Shown here: one piece after another, positions 24,741 through 35,804 of the stretch | How the letters are laid out: every line of letters starts with the position of its first letter | Position numbering within the stretch: position 1 is the first letter of the stretch | Assembly: GCF_001659605.2 (NCBI RefSeq) | Contig: NC_035178.2 | Span: 2,659,091-2,723,090, forward strand | Source of the DNA: Manihot esculenta | Taxonomy: Eukaryota > Streptophyta > Magnoliopsida > Malpighiales > Euphorbiaceae | Length of the DNA stretch: 64,000 bases | Reading direction: 5' to 3' | Notes under the pieces: model-generated | What the model was told of the DNA's origin: nothing | Database searches by the model: none | Seen by the model: only the letters and a program-made list of their open reading frames with translations | Made by a program: the position numbers and the translations under genes

Positions 24741-25021
24741 TAATCTCTCGCCCACAACTACTACTTCTTCACCTTCCAGTGCTTTTAGTGTGATTATCTT
24801 CTTTCTACAGTCAACTATAACCTGGTGTCTAAACAACCAGTCCATTCCTAGAATCGCATCAAACTCCCGAAAGGTAATTCAATCAAATCTCCATGAAAAA
24901 TGTGACCATGAATCAAGATGGGGCAATCTTTAACTACTTTACTGACAACTACACTGTGGCCAAGAGGATTAATTACTACTATATCATGGTCTAGTATGTC
25001 TGCTTATAGTTCTTTTTTATT

Positions 25022-25998
25022 GGGTAATTTACGATTTAGTCCCTGGGTATTACCATTATTAACAAGTCAGTCCCTGTATTTTTAGAAACCTATTAAAACG
25101 TCCTTATGTTTTACTTCCGTCAACGAAATAGTCCTTCCGTCCTATTTTCCGTTAAAATTAGATAAAGGAGGAGAGAGAAAATTTTTAAAATCCAATTTTA
25201 CCCTCAAATAAAACCATTTATTTAGTCCTTGTATATTACAATTATTAACAAGTTAGTCCTTACATTTTCAAAAATCTATTAAAATATTTTTATCTTTTTT
25301 CATATCTATTAAAACGTCCTTATCATTTTTTTATGTCAACCAAATAGTCCCTATCTTTTCTCAGATCTATTAAAACGTCCTTATCGTTTCTTTTTGTCAA
25401 TGAAATAGTCCCTGTCTTTTCTTTCGTCCTCCTCCTCCTCCTCCTCCTCCGAAAAAGAAGAAGAAGAAAAAGAAGAAGAAGAAGAAGAAGAAGAAGAGAA
25501 AGAAGAAGAAGAAGAAGAAGAAGGAGAAGAAGAAGAAGGAGGAGGAGGAGGAGGAGAAGAAGAAGAAGAAGAAGAGAAAGAAGAAAAAGAAGAAGAAGGA
25601 GAAGAAGAAGAAGAAGAAGAAGAAGAGAAAGAAGAAAAAGAAGAAGAAGAAGAATGAGAAGAAGAAGAAGAAGAGAAAGAAGAAAAAGAAGCAAAAGAAG
25701 AAGAAGGAGAAGAAGCAGAAGAAGAAGGAGAAGAAGCAGAAGAAGCAGAAGAAGAAGGAGAAGAAGAAGAAGCAGAAGAAGCAGAAGAATAATTGATGAA
25801 GAAGAAAAGGAAGGAGGAGAAGGAGAAAAATAATGGGGGGTAATATAGTCTTTTACTATATTTTTAACGGCAAAAATAGACAGAAGGACTATTTTGTTGA
25901 CAGAGAGAAAACATAATGACGTTTTAATAGGTTTCTAAAAATACAGGGACTGACTTGTTAATAATAGTAATACTCAGGGACTAAATCGTAAATTACCC
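25022..25998. mobile_element. Mutator-like MITE with long inverted ends and a GAA/CCT-repeat core
   Basis: The first and last roughly 82 bases are near-perfect inverted repeats (GGGTAATTTACGATTTAGTC at the left, its complement ending TAAATTACCC at the right). Both sides carry the exact 9 bp TTTTTTATT (25013-25021 and 25999-26007), the length typical of Mutator-like elements. The core holds a (CCT)n run at about 25428-25451 and then a long imperfect (GAA)n tract to about 25795. No transposase. It sits in the protease region of the Tekay-type element. Confidence 0.88.
25428..25795. repeat. (CCT)n followed by a (GAA)n microsatellite tract
   Basis: About 370 bp of purine-rich trinucleotide repeat with variants (GGA, GCA, AAA) on the plus strand, directly preceded by a short run of CCT. 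It is inside the MITE. The poly-leucine open frame on the minus strand is a by-product of the repeat. Confidence 0.95.
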
Positions 25999-27510
25999 TT
26001 TTTTATTTGTGATAGGTATGCAAATATAAGAATGTGTGGAATCAGAATCTATTAAAACATGAACAGACCGGCCAAAGATAGAAAATATACCCATAATAAC
26101 ATATGGGGCATCCTGATCCTCTCTGGCTTTGATGGCATAGACTCTAGCAGTTGTTCTGAAATCTGGTCTATCTGCTATTTTAGACACCCTCTGACTGGCT
26201 GAAGTTGCCCCTGTATGATTATCCCTACCCCTTCCTCTTCCTCTAGGTCCAGCATGAATAGGCCTCTTTGCAAGTGGTGCTGATGATACCTATCCCCTAG
26301 GACAATCTCTCATAAGATGCTCAGTGGATCCACACCTGAAGCAAGTCCCTGTTAGTTTTCTACAAGGTCCCAAATGCCTTCTACCACAGTGCTCACATAC
26401 TGGGTACTATCCCCTGCCTGCCCCTCCTGAACTGGCTACAGTAGTACTAGTTTGCTGCCCAAATCTTTCTGCAGAACTCTGCATTGGTCCCTTCCTTTGT
26501 CTCTGTATCTGACTCTACCTTGATGGCTTGGCACCCGTCTGTCTCTTAATAGGTGCTTGAGAGGCTGAGGATTGCCCCTGTGTTTGGGTTTGCCCTTTTT
26601 TCCATTGTCCTTTCTGTCTCCAGCTTTATTCTTCTTCTTTTATCTTCTTTATATTCAATGTTGCATTTACCAGAGTAGAGAACTCTCTGATGGGATGGCT
26701 GCCAAAAGTACCCTAATGTCACTATGCAAACCCTGCTCAAATTTCTTACATCTAGCTTCCTCTGTAGGCATTATTTCTCGGGCATACTGACTCAGTTTGA
26801 TGAAATTTTTTTCATACTCACTGATAGTCATCTTTCATTGTCTCAGATATAGGAACTCTCTTCTTTTTTCATCCAGATACAAATCTCCAATATATTTCTT
26901 TCTAAACTCAGCCAGAAAGAATTTTCAAGTCCGCTGCTTAGGTTGCACTGTCTGTAATGTGGTATCCCACCACTGATAGTCTTCCTTTTGTAACAAAGCA
27001 ATTGCACAAGTCACACTATCTGATGGTGTGCATTGGAGCTGCTGCAACACTCTCTCTCTACTTTTCAGCCAGTACTCTGCTGCTGGAGCGTCATCTTCTC
27101 TTCTACCTTTGAATTCAATAGCTCCATATTTTCTAAGCTTGTCTATTGGCGGTCTAGCAGGAGCCTACATAGGTACTGCAACTGGTGGTGGCACTTGAGG
27201 TGCTACTCCTGAAACTCGTCTAAACATATCTGTCAACTGTTGTAAGAATGCATCCTATCCTGGCCTACCTTCACCAGGAGGAGCTGGTGCAACTGCTGGC
27301 TCAATAGGTTCTGAGTGGGCATGACTTTCCACCTCCTCATCTATAGCACGTTGTGATTCCTCAGACATCTTCTATAAACAATTAAAGACACAAAATAGGT
27401 CTGCATCAATTTTACAAAGATACATCATAACCTTGACACATTTGGCATGTACATTTAACTATGCAATATCCTAGAATCGCCTAAACATCTGCTCTGATAC
27501 CAAAAAAAAA

Positions 27511-29846
27511 TGTAACACCCCTATTCAGTTATTTAATTAGACGAGCTAGAGACATCACATTCTGTAGAGGTTCTCTTATTATAATTTTAATCAACATCAT
27601 AAATTCATGAATTTTTTTTAATAATATTTTTACCAAAAATCTGGCAGAATTTCTCCTACAATATGGACTTAATTCCACCCGTGAATAGGAAAATTACACC
27701 TCTATAAACTTCAAAATATAATTTCAACTCAAATCCAACATTTCATAAACCATCTCATTAATCTCAACACAAAAACTTATACTAATAACCATATATTTAT
27801 ACTAAAATTAAAATATTCAAATACATCTAATGTACAACCATATACAACTTCCTCTATAAAACTTGATGTACCATATTTCTAAAATTAAATTTATACAAAA
27901 TTTATAAAATACACTTTAAGATAACTAATGATGTAACTCTGGGTTGATGCAAATCTTAATCTACTGTTTCTTGAAACTACAACCTACGCGAGGAAGAATA
28001 AATCTTTACGCGCTAAGCAATTTGCTTATTGGTACTCAACTTTTCTTGAATAGAATATTTAAATAAAAAGAAATTATTTGATAACAATAAATCAAACAAA
28101 TAACAATAAACTATATGGCAAATAATTTAAAATAATTTTAAATCATATATTATTTCATGTATTCAGATTTTAATTCTATAGTTTTTTTTCATCATGTTCC
28201 CTTAATACTTTTATATTTTTATTTTTTAAAATTTTTTTTAGCCCTTATAAATTTAAATAGGATTGATAAGTTAAATAAAATAACTGTATCTGTAGGGTAC
28301 AAAATGCCAAATAACTTTATGGCTCAAAAGTCCGAATCTATAACTGTAGTGATAGGACATATCAATCGTACCCGTGGAGTATCTCATTGTATCCCAGAAC
28401 CAACCAATATAAGGGTGATGCAGTACTACAAAATCTGTATATGACATGCCACACTCTTAAATTTACTCATAATTTTCACCAAACTCGTTAGGGCCGAATT
28501 TTAAATAATTTTATACATTTAAATACGAAAACAAAAATTCAATATAATATATCATTAAAATACTTTATTATATTTTATCGTATTATAATTATTATTTTAA
28601 ATATTTATTATGTAAATCTATCGCTTTATTTCAACTATATAAATAATAAACTTACAATTAAGTACTTACTTAATTATCTATTATATGTATATATATTCAT
28701 CTGATTTAATATTTTTTTCCATCGATCATATTTACCCCAAATCTCACTTTTTTTATTTCTTTAATTTCTATTTTTATCATCTAATCTAATATCTTTTTTT
28801 TTTATTTATCTTATTTACACCATATCTCACTTTTCTTACTCCTTTAATTTCTACTTTTATCTTGTATCTTTTTTTTATTAAACTAACAACTCTTACAAAA
28901 AAAATTTAATTATGTTCATTCAAGTCCTTAAAAAAATATACCTTCAATTACAAAATTTTTGTAACTTACATGGATTTATTTTCAATTTCATATTTAGTAT
29001 ATTTTCAATCAAATATTTAACCCACTACAAAATTTCTTTTTTTTTTTAATATCTTTTTTTTACCAAATAAATCTTTTTCTTTTAATTTTTTTTAGTCTAA
29101 TAAATTTTTATTCTCACTATATCTAGCCAAATTATATTCCTATAAAAAAAAAATAGAGACATTTCACTTTATCCATAACTTAAATTTTAGTCAAATTACA
29201 TATTAATTCTAAAATTTTCAATATATCAAATCTGTTATTTCTTCAACCTTTGATCATACAATTTAATTAAAATATTATTCACTTGGTCTAATTCTACTAA
29301 AATAGTAAAATTTTCAAATAGAACATAATTAATAAATTCTTAAATTTATTCAAATAAAGTTGAGTACAAATCTTAAACCTTTCAAAATTTTCTACAAACT
29401 TTAGTTTTCTACTCTTCATTTCCTTTCCCTTTGAACTGTCTACTCTTTCTTTTATAATGCAATATACTTCATAAATATTCACATAAAAATTATAAGAAAT
29501 ATTTATTTATTCAAACTCTTAATATACTTTTAAAATTTTCAATACATCGTTACTATTCACCCTCTCTCAATCCTGAATTTTCTTATTGATTCTTCCTCCT
29601 ACTTTGAATTTTTAATTAGGAAAAGGATTTGAGTGAGATGGACTAGTAAGTTGGATGAAAAATGAAAAAAATGGTGTAGAATTGAAAAGAAAAATTTTAG
29701 GAAAAAGATGTGGAGGATGAACAGCACTCTTTTTTGGGAAGAAGATGGTTTCTTCTACTTTTTTTTTTTAATTTTTTTATTAATAAAATTTATTTGGTTA
29801 AGTCATTTGTCTTTAAATTAAATTTTAATTTATCTTTTCTTTATTT

Positions 29847-29878
<32 letters not shown>

Positions 29879-29905
29879 TCATTATTATTATTTTTGAATG
29901 TTACA
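27511..29905 (-). mobile_element. 5' LTR (right end) of the Tekay-type Gypsy element
   Basis: Plus-strand edges TGTAACACCCC and GAATGTTACA, 2,395 bp. The minus strand leads from this LTR through eight bases into the primer-binding site TGGTATCAGAGC (complement of 27491-27502). Diverged from the left LTR by substitutions and indels. AT-rich, with no gene inside. Confidence 0.87.
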
Positions 29906-32055
29906 TTTAGGTATTATAAAATGCGTAGATATAAATATACTTGTTAATTTTTTGCTTTCTACATTATAATCAGCACAAAAAAAATTATTTTTTAAAATAA
30001 AAATATAACTACAAAACATATTTATTTTTTGAAAAATATTTAAATGATAATTTCAATTTTATATATGTACAAACTGTATATATAAAAAGGAGGAATAATA
30101 GAATTTTTTAAAATATCTTTAATTATTTTAACTATTACCAATAATGTTTGAATTATTTATTATTTACAAACTCTAAATTTGGAATATATATATACTCAAG
30201 CTATGAGGTAAAATTTTGGATAAGATTGTTAAAATAATTTTTAGATATTAAATTATTATAAAAAAATTATTAAAATAATTTTTGCAATGTAATTTAAGAA
30301 ATTAATTCGTCTTAAATATTTATATTGTTAATTTTATAATTTTAAATATATATATTATTTATATATAATTTTAAATATTAATATTATTTAGCCCATTAAT
30401 CAATACTAAAATAAATAAATTAATATATATACTTTAATAAAAAAGTTAAATAGATTTACAAAATATAATATTTTAAATGAAAATTTTTAAAATTTAAATA
30501 AATTAATAAATTTCCATAAAATCTATGGACCTGAACCCAAATAAATAAAGGATTAAAGCACGAGAGCCTTTCTTTCCACCCTCAGGCGAAAATATAGCTC
30601 ATTTGAAAGGAATGATTATGTTTGAAAGAATTGTCCTAAATAAATTTTTTATTTAAATTATAGACAGTTAAATTGTCTACATTATTTATTTTTTATTTGA
30701 AATTAATAATTTCATCAGAATTGATTTTATTATTCGTTTTTAACTTAGAAATTTGTACATAATTTAACAAAAAGTTTATTTAAATTTATTTATTACATAA
30801 TAAATCTCTTCATATGATAATATTAAAAAAATCTCTATTTATAGTCGGTATATGAACTTGTTGACATGTGGCGTTTTCTGAAAATAAAATATCTGTGATA
30901 AAACACTACAAACAACAGCGACTATCAAAGTATGTCCCACGCTGATGAAGCTATTGACAGCTTGTTAATAAATGCTTATCTTTCTGTTTCGCTACATTAC
31001 AATAAATGGTAGATCAGCATGATTTTAGCCACGATAAAATGGTGCTGTTTTTCCCCTAATGTTCATGCATCTGCACATTTCTGGCCTAATATTGCCGTTA
31101 TTATTTTATGTTTTGATCGATGGTGAAATGGAGAAGATATTAACATTATAAAATATATTCATCTAAGAAATTTAATTTATACAAGTATGTATAATATAAT
31201 ATAAAGTAATTTATACTCAAGTTTATGAATTTTAGTAAAGCTTAAAAGTTAGTTTCCATCTTAAGGTTTATGTAATAGTTAAATTCATAAATAAATCACT
31301 CTTTCTACTAAAAATAAAATCAATTTACTCTTAATTTATTTTTTAATGAGAAAATCACTCTCAAATTTATTTTACTGTTCGTGCTTCACTAATTTCATAA
31401 AAAGGAAGTGACTAATTGATTTTCTTTCTAAACAAACAAATATTTCTCTTTGTTTTCTTCTATCTCAAGCTTATAAATTAGCATCGGAAAATAGGAATGC
31501 ATGAAATTGACCATTTTGCTCATTTGAGCTTAATTACCACATAATTTTTTTATTCTACCCAAACAATCGGTTAGGAGTTTCTCCCACTACCATCGTCATT
31601 GGCACCAGTGTGCACAAACAGCAGCCAACCAAAGAATGAAGTTGGATTCCTTCTCCAATCTCCATCCTCCTTTTATCACCATTGTTATGTGGCTTCTCCT
31701 TCATCTCTACACGTACCAATAACCAAACTCATCTGCATTATTCTAAATCACATAACTATCTAACTTAATCTTTTTTAATTTTCTTTAAGAAGAAGTTTTA
31801 GAAAGTAAATTAGAATTTAAGATTATTCTTTCAAAACCTTTGAAATCCTACTTTTCAACCTATTAAATATGAGTGTTATATAGGTTTTAATATTTTAGCT
31901 TTCATTACATTTCATTTTATTCAAACACACTGTAATTTTATTAGTTTCAATCTCTCATCCCATTACTCGACTCAAATTATTTTCTTTTTTGAGTTTCAAA
32001 CGATAAAAAATATATAATAATTTAAAATATAATAATTTAAAATTTGATTACATTC
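29906..32055. other. AT-rich intergenic region
   Basis: No gene, RNA gene or repeat with clear ends recognised. Confidence 0.5.
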
Positions 32056-32060
32056 ATAGT

Positions 32061-32744
32061 TGATGATCGCTGGATTTCTTCACCCCGGTCTAAAAGGCCA
32101 GACCCATGAAAACAATCCATGATCCTAAGGCTTCAATATTCCCCTCGAGAGTCAGGTCCAGCCCGCTCAGTCACAGGGCCGGACTCCGCCTAGACTCCTC
32201 AATCAAGCCGACCCAAACCTCTTGGCCCAGTAATCAGGCCCTCACCAGGATCAACTTCAGCCCTACCATTCAACCCAGCCCGGAAAGGGGAAAATGACCA
32301 AGATGCCCCGCTGGTAGGTCCTTCCGCATGCGTATCAGAGGAGAATTAATGGCCGTTACGCATGGAGCAGGCGCCTGACACATCCGTACATACGGAGCTA
32401 GGCGGCAGAAGACAACTAGCATTGTGGCAGAGAGACAGATATATATATCACGGTAGAGGCCACGCAGGAGGGGGTTCTCTCTTCTTCTTCCTTCCCCTTC
32501 CTGGACACCATTTTTATTCTTTTGGCAACCCTTGCCTAAATACATTACTCTTACGCATGAAACCTGACTCGAGCGTCGGAGGGCCTCCACCGGGGCACCC
32601 CCGGTAGACCCCTGACCATTCTTTCTTATTTTACAGGTCCTTTCACCAGGTAGAACATGGAGAGACCCACCAGGGAGTCCAGCAAGAAGGGACCCAGAAG
32701 AAAACCAGATCTATCATGGACCAGAAGGAGGAAAAGATTTATCA
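32061..32744 (+). mobile_element. 5' LTR of the gene-carrying retrotransposon
   Basis: 684 bp, ends TG...CA. It differs from the right LTR at 13 positions by my reading, all transitions. The same open frames appear in both LTRs and are not taken as genes. Confidence 0.92.
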
Positions 32745-32746
32745 AA

Positions 32747-32763
32747 TGGCGCCGTCTGTGGGA
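32747..32763 (+). other. Primer-binding site of the gene-carrying retrotransposon
   Basis: TGGCGCCGTCTGTGGGA begins two bases after the LTR. It starts with TGG, the complement of a tRNA CCA end, and is not the initiator-methionine form used by the other elements here. I think it is an aspartate-type site, but could not check it. Confidence 0.75.
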
Positions 32764-33653
32764 ACGAAGGGGACCTTTTCGTCACCGGAGTTCCTAAATC
32801 CACCCATTGAGATCCACATGGAGGTATGAAAGCTTATACGAAAAAGAAAGCTGGAGATTTACAGTAACCCAGCTGAAAAGAAAGACCCAGCTGGTTTAAG
32901 AATATCTTGACAGTCTCTTAATCTTCATTTTCCTACCCTCGTTGTTTATTTTAACATTTATTGAATTTTATTACTACTAACTTTTTCTTTGAGATCTGAT
33001 GAGGTGAAAGTTCAGATCGAAATGCTTGTCTCTGAATGTAGATTTTAATCTTTTCTGTAAAAGGAAAAAAGGATGAGAAGTATATATATATATATTTGTT
33101 GAAATTGTGAGGTCGGCTGTAAAATTTCAGGTTAGCAAGTTAGAGAGAAAATTAATAAATGAAAAATAGACAAGGTCGGATTAACATTTCAGGTCGGATA
33201 GGACATGAGGTCAGAGGATACACGATTCATAGCCATCCAACTCTGTTGCAGAGCAACGCCCCTCGAGTATCAGAGCAACCTGGAGATAATAGGAAATAAT
33301 CAAATATCCAGGCAAGGTGGATAAGCTTCGACGCGGTATGCCATCCAGCTCAAAGACAAGGTGATGATCCAATGTTGCGTCCAGTCATGGGTGTCACCGG
33401 CGAAGCCCGAAGCCGTACGTTGTAACAGCAGAGAAAGCTCGATCATCTTAAGGATGGGGAAGACAACTGTGGGAGGTCGCGGGATCCCTTGCGATGCCTT
33501 CAACTTCGTATGCGCCGGCGGCGGAAAGGAACGCCGGCGAAGCACAAAGGTTTTATTATGGCCGATTTTTTCCTTGAAGCCTGGTGAATATTTTCTGTAA
33601 AAGGAAAAAAAAGGTGAGTAATTTATGTATTTGTTGAAATTCTGAGGTCGGCC

Positions 33654-33689
<36 letters not shown>

Positions 33690-34130
33690 AGAAGGAAAAA
33701 GAAAAGAAGAAGGCGAGAGAAAGAGAAGAGGAGCCCGTAAGAAAAAAGGAGGTCGGAGCCGTGTTTGAAATCGGGCTCACATTCCAAGTCGGATGGCTGG
33801 ACTGTCCTGAAGATTCGAATTAACAAAGCCGAATTGAGTGAGTTTGGAAAAATAGATTGGTCGGTCGGTTGGAGTAGCAGGACTGAAAGGAGCTCGACAA
33901 ATACGTTGAGGTCGGAGCCAGGCTTCGGACCCGTGCTCGAGATTAGATTTGTGATCGAGGTCGGAACTCGGTGTGTCGTCTAACGTGAAGACGAGGTCGG
34001 TAGGGTTAAGAGGTCGGCAATCCTTCTACCTCTGATTGAACAGATCTGATTCAGTACCAGAATGCTTGATCAAGGCATCAAGCTCTCTCTTCTCCTCTTC
34101 CCCCGCTGCCGCCGCCGGCACAGACTAAAC
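32764..34130 (+). other. Leader region of the gene-carrying retrotransposon
   Basis: No coding sequence recognised. The motif GAGGTCGG recurs, and a passage of about 70 bp (TTTTCTGTAAAAGGAAAAAA...) occurs twice (about 33050 and 33590). A (TA)n run lies at about 33655-33686. The stretch 33360-33545 is GC-rich and may be another captured piece, but I cannot assign it. Confidence 0.55.
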
Positions 34131-34162
34131 CTCCGGCTGAATTGTTATCCGGCCACTCCCAA

Positions 34163-34663
34163 GATGAGAGTCACAATGGCAATTCATCTCTTGCTTACAA
34201 TCAAACCCTAGATCAAAACAGACAATCATCACTTTCCCAAGCAAGATCTCCCAACCCAGATCGACTTTCAACCATTTCAAAAGGATCCGGCTCCAAGACA
34301 TCCAATGTCAGGTATTGAGAATGTCTAAGGAACCCCGCGGCTAGCATCGGCGGCAATGCTTTTGACGGCTGTGGTGAGTTCGTGCCTGGGGGAGAAGAAG
34401 GCACAATCGAAGCTTTAAAAGATGCGGCTCCTGACTGCCACCGTAACTTCCACCGGAACGAGGTGGATGGGGAGACTCAATTTGGTCCGAGTTCGCGAAG
34501 AAATCCGTTCGTCCTTCAAATGCCACCACCACCACCATGTGTTTTATCCAAGAAAAGGTTTAGGACCAAACTCACTCAAGAGCAGAAGGATAAAATGATG
34601 GAGTTCGCAGAGAGGATCGGGTGGAGGCTCAGTAAGCCGGAAGAGGAGGTGGAGCAGAATTAA
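34163..34663 (+). pseudogene. Captured zinc-finger homeodomain (ZF-HD) transcription factor gene fragment
   Basis: One frame from 34163 gives an N-terminal linker (DESHNGNSSLAYN) and then a ZF-HD dimerisation domain: [51 protein letters not shown] proteins are plant DNA-binding factors whose zinc finger mediates dimerisation. Here Arg to stop (34316-34318), the His of NHAA to Pro, and changes in the KCAAC cysteines destroy the finger. A proline-rich spacer leads to the start of the homeodomain ([26 protein letters not shown]), cut by a stop at 34661-34663 before the recognition helix. A broken copy of a host gene. Such genes usually lack introns, so copying from RNA or DNA cannot be told apart. 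Confidence 0.85.
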
Positions 34664-34959
34664 TGAGAAAATGAACCTGCAATAAGCATGCAGATTGATG
34701 ATTGAAATAAGGAGGAAGCAACACGAGTTGAAAACTCTCAGATTGCATTTACTTTGATGCCCTGACAAGCGGCAACTCGACAATGGCTTGAGTGATGTAA
34801 TAACCATCAAGAAAAGAAATTGGCAAGGTGCTGTGGAACCCACACGCACAGATGGAGGCACGTTACGAGATTTTATTTGTGTTGAAAATGCCAAATTGCA
34901 CAGCAATGCTGTACCGCATGCAATAAATATCTTTCATTTGAGGATGGGACCCATCCCCT

Positions 34960-35338
34960 GCCAAAAATCCATGAATGGCCCCCTGGAAGTTTGGACACTC
35001 CATATTCATTCATATGCCTTCTTGCTTCAGCTGCTTCATTCCATTCCCCAACAGCAACATGAACGTTTGCTAAGTGGATGTGCCGGCCACCATGATCGGG
35101 GTCCAATTCAATTAGGAATTTCCCTATCTGCTTATCTAATTCTGTATTTCCATGAATCTGACAGGCATTTAGTAGTGCTCCCTATATGACAGCATTTGGT
35201 TTTACTGGCATTCGCTCAATCAGATCTGTTGCTCTCTTCAGCCAACCTGCTCGACCGAGTAAATCAACCATGCATCCATAGTGCTCTACCGTCGGGTCCA
35301 AGCTACGAAACTTCTCCATGCTATGAAACTTCTCCATG
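34960..35338 (-). pseudogene. Captured pentatricopeptide repeat (PPR) protein gene fragment
   Basis: Minus strand, one frame. It reads [98 protein letters not shown]. This is the last PPR repeat and the E-type C-terminal extension of a plant PLS-class PPR protein; such proteins act in organelle RNA processing or editing. A Trp codon has become a stop (complement of 35182-35184). Only the 3' part of a PPR gene is present, opposite in strand to the ZF-HD relic. An 18 bp direct repeat flanks the segment (34695-34712 and 35373-35390). Confidence 0.85.
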
Positions 35339-35390
35339 CTGTCAAATAGTGATTTTTCCTATGCAGAATTGGTTGATGATTGAAATAAGG

Positions 35391-35804
35391 TACATATAAC
35401 TTGCCATATGTCATTAGCATAATTGCTGTCGGAGAAATTTACAAGCCCTTAATTACTTATCTTAAATACAAATGATCTCATAGATTATTCGAAGGCATGC
35501 TTCACATGCAAATAGTAAGACTAAATTTAATCAAAATATCCCTCTATGAGTTTAGATATCCTGATAATTGCTTATATTTCATATATATTGAAAAATCCTG
35601 GAGAAATTTACACATGCAAAAATATTGTTCATTGCATCTCTAAAATTGCATGAGTTAATACTTGCATGTATCTGAAAAATGAAACTAAGTGACATGTGCG
35701 ACATATTATTGATTGATGAATATTATTAAATTAATAACGAGCATTCTCGTTATATACGCTTTGTGCAAGCTCTTATTCTGCAGAAAAATTCAAAAAAAAT
35801 GAAC
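35391..35804 (+). other. AT-rich internal stretch between gene relics and minisatellites
   Basis: Low-GC sequence with no recognised coding potential, within the gene-carrying retrotransposon. Confidence 0.5.

Larger units (their letters stand above)
24746..27368 (-). pseudogene. Gag and protease region of the Tekay-type element
   Basis: Starts at the ATG complement of 27366-27368 (MSEESQRAIDEEVESH). Gag follows with several stops (KSRERVLQQLQCTPSD; FEQGLHSDIRVLL). A zinc knuckle CFRCGSTEHLMRDC lies at about 26355-26310. The protease has VLIDSDSTHSYI near 26050, where the usual motif is DSGS, so the active-site Gly is changed. The MITE at 25022-25998 splits the protease; the remainder (LDHDIVVINPLGHS; FDAILGMDWLFRHQ) runs to 24746. 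Confidence 0.8.
17560..29905 (-). mobile_element. Complete-ended Tekay-type Gypsy chromovirus, degenerate and twice interrupted
   Basis: A 12.3 kb minus-strand element with LTRs at both ends, a tRNA-Met primer-binding site (complement of 27491-27502) and a polypurine tract by the left LTR. The flanks TTTAA (17555-17559) and TTTAG (29906-29910) are a target duplication with one change. The order gag, protease, reverse transcriptase, RNase H, integrase, chromodomain fits the chromovirus branch, most like Tekay/Del. A solo LTR (22522-24740) and a MITE (25022-25998) broke it later. Many in-frame stops; not mobile by itself. Confidence 0.85.

Noticed and set aside
25323..25694. Poly-leucine frame on the minus strand
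   Set aside because: Direct translation of the GAA/CTT microsatellite inside a MITE.
32106..32607. Frames at 32106-32607, repeated at 38308-38809
   Set aside because: They lie wholly in the two LTRs, overlap on both strands, and resemble no known protein.
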